Shown here piece after piece: positions 62,845 to 64,000 of a stretch of DNA of 64,000 bases. Location: contig CAJNYU010002278.1 in NCBI GenBank assembly GCA_905331475.1, forward strand, positions 183,520-247,519. The letters run 5' to 3'. Position 1 is the first letter of the stretch, and each line of letters opens with the position of its first letter. Both the position numbers and the translations under genes were made by a program. The notes below the pieces were generated by a model. That model worked only from the letters and a program-made list of their open reading frames with translations, was not told the DNA's origin and searched no databases. The stretch is from Rotaria socialis (Eukaryota; Rotifera; Eurotatoria; Philodinida; Philodinidae).

Positions 62845-64000
62845 TTGTTTGTTTTCTGTTGTTGCCTATTCATTTAGTATGGTTTTGATAAATAAAGACA
62901 CAATGATAATACGAACATTTTCTTCCTGTGAATGGTTGTACAATTAAAATTACCAAGATAAATCTTATCTGTCAAGTAAATGAAAATCGACTGCTGAAGA
63001 GTTCGAAGGAATCAATGTCAGAATCGATTGTTAATAGCTCTTTGTTTTATAATATCTAGACGCAGATCGGGAGAATAGAGCAAAAAAAAAGTTTCGAACT
63101 AGACTCTAAGTCATGCATTGTTACGAGGGTAAAATCTTCAAATAGATCGAACTCCGGAAAACTTCATCTCATGAAAACAGTTTGACAGAGATTTTATTGT
63201 TACCATTTGAAACTATTGTCAGTGCGAAAAATATTATTTCTTTTTTTTCAGTCGAAAAGATTGAACGCAGCTCGTAGACTTACATGCAAAAAACTGTATT
63301 TTAAGAATAGAAAGAGAATCTAATAAAATCTTAAATGTAACGACATAGTATGCGTCTGAATTTCTCAGCTCCTATCATTTATTGAAAATTATCTGTTTTG
63401 GTAGCGAAACATTTTATTTGACTCGTACATCCGTGATTTTATTGACTAAATAACATAAACGTTTCAATTGTTCTGCACATAAAAGAAGAAAATATCAAAA
63501 TCATGCATTTGCCAGTTTTTCTATTCATGAAAATAACTTTTTAATTGTCGGCGATCAAAATAAGCTCATAATTGGTTTGATCGTACTCGGGGTAATTTCA
63601 GCTCCCTAGTCGAACATCTTTTATTCAAGCGCTTGCCAAGACTTGAGCTCAATATGTTCATGTTTTTTCATGCGCATGTCAAAAAAAGTTCGACTAGGGC
63701 TACTTTAGAAATTATACCATGCAGCACTACTAAGTAGTTTGCATAGTTTTCTTTATCTAAACGAAGAATTCATTAGAAAGTTAGATTTCAATATGTATCT
63801 CTTCCGTAATTATCGATGGTAATCTGCTACAAACTTTCTCGTTATCTATATCGGCTCTAGTCAGTTCAAAGTATGTAGCAAAGTTGCATTTTACTTCATT
63901 TTCCGAATACGTTACTTTAGGTTTTCGGTTCAGGATGTATCAGAAGGAAATAATCTAAAATGTTTTTGCATTTTATCTTCATAATAGTTTTCCAGTATGG
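62845..64000. other. Intergenic, downstream of MTFMT
   Basis: 1.15 kb without exons. It contains one TIR-like element (63590-63719) and otherwise AT-rich DNA to the window edge. Confidence 0.45.
63590..63719. mobile_element. Short TIR (MITE-like) element
   Basis: The left end reads GGTAATTTC...CCCTAGTCGAAC and the right end, on the other strand, GGTATAATTTC...GCCCTAGTCGAAC. The terminal repeats span about 27-31 bp with small indels; the element is about 130 bp. No coding capacity and no clear target duplication. Confidence 0.6.

Overview
The window is AT-rich nuclear DNA from an invertebrate animal. Nearly all genes are split by short GT-AG introns, mostly about 45-70 nt. The gene content is metazoan: an UNC5 netrin receptor, centriolin, a lamin-type intermediate filament protein, an SGLT transporter and kinesin-6. 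Many start codons lie directly behind a splice-acceptor-like YAG, and some same-strand genes are tightly packed. Both fit a lineage with spliced-leader trans-splicing and operons. A bdelloid rotifer is my best guess, but it is an inference; nothing here is taxonomically decisive. No rRNA, tRNA, CRISPR array or autonomous transposon was recognised.

Layout. 1-16.4 kb: 3' part of an UNC5-like receptor (+), convergent with a large centriolin-like gene (CNTRL, -), then a Ly6/three-finger GPI-anchored protein (-). 16.4-19.4 kb: gene-poor. 19.4-23 kb: HNRNPK-like gene (-), divergent from CFAP299 (+). 23-37 kb, all (-): SGLT-type SLC5 transporter, YEATS4, long-tailed class I myosin. 38.6-41.4 kb: two small paralogous membrane proteins, head to head. 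42-46.8 kb: a KIF23-like kinesin-6 whose nucleotide-binding motifs are destroyed, then a decayed gene. 46.8-50 kb: gene-poor, with a terminal-inverted-repeat element. 50-52.1 kb: hnRNP A/B-type RNA-binding protein (-), sharing a 270-bp divergent promoter region with CSTPP1 (+). CSTPP1-ACBD5-VBP1 (52.4-56.7 kb) lie in tandem with 101-bp and 15-bp gaps, so they look like an operon. 57.6-62.8 kb (+): lamin-like protein without a visible tail domain, CNIH4, MTFMT.

Shared themes. Three genes (CNTRL, CFAP299, CSTPP1) concern centrioles, cilia or tubulin modification, and KIF23 and MYO1 are cytoskeletal motors. The best candidates for something new are the KIF23-like pseudokinesin with a conserved Arf-binding tail, the head-to-head membrane-protein pair, the compact operon, a 7-nt microexon in the SLC5 gene, and several small foldback or TIR elements in introns and gaps.

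Exon boundaries were read by eye from splice signals and protein similarity recalled from memory. Coordinates given as CDS spans include introns.
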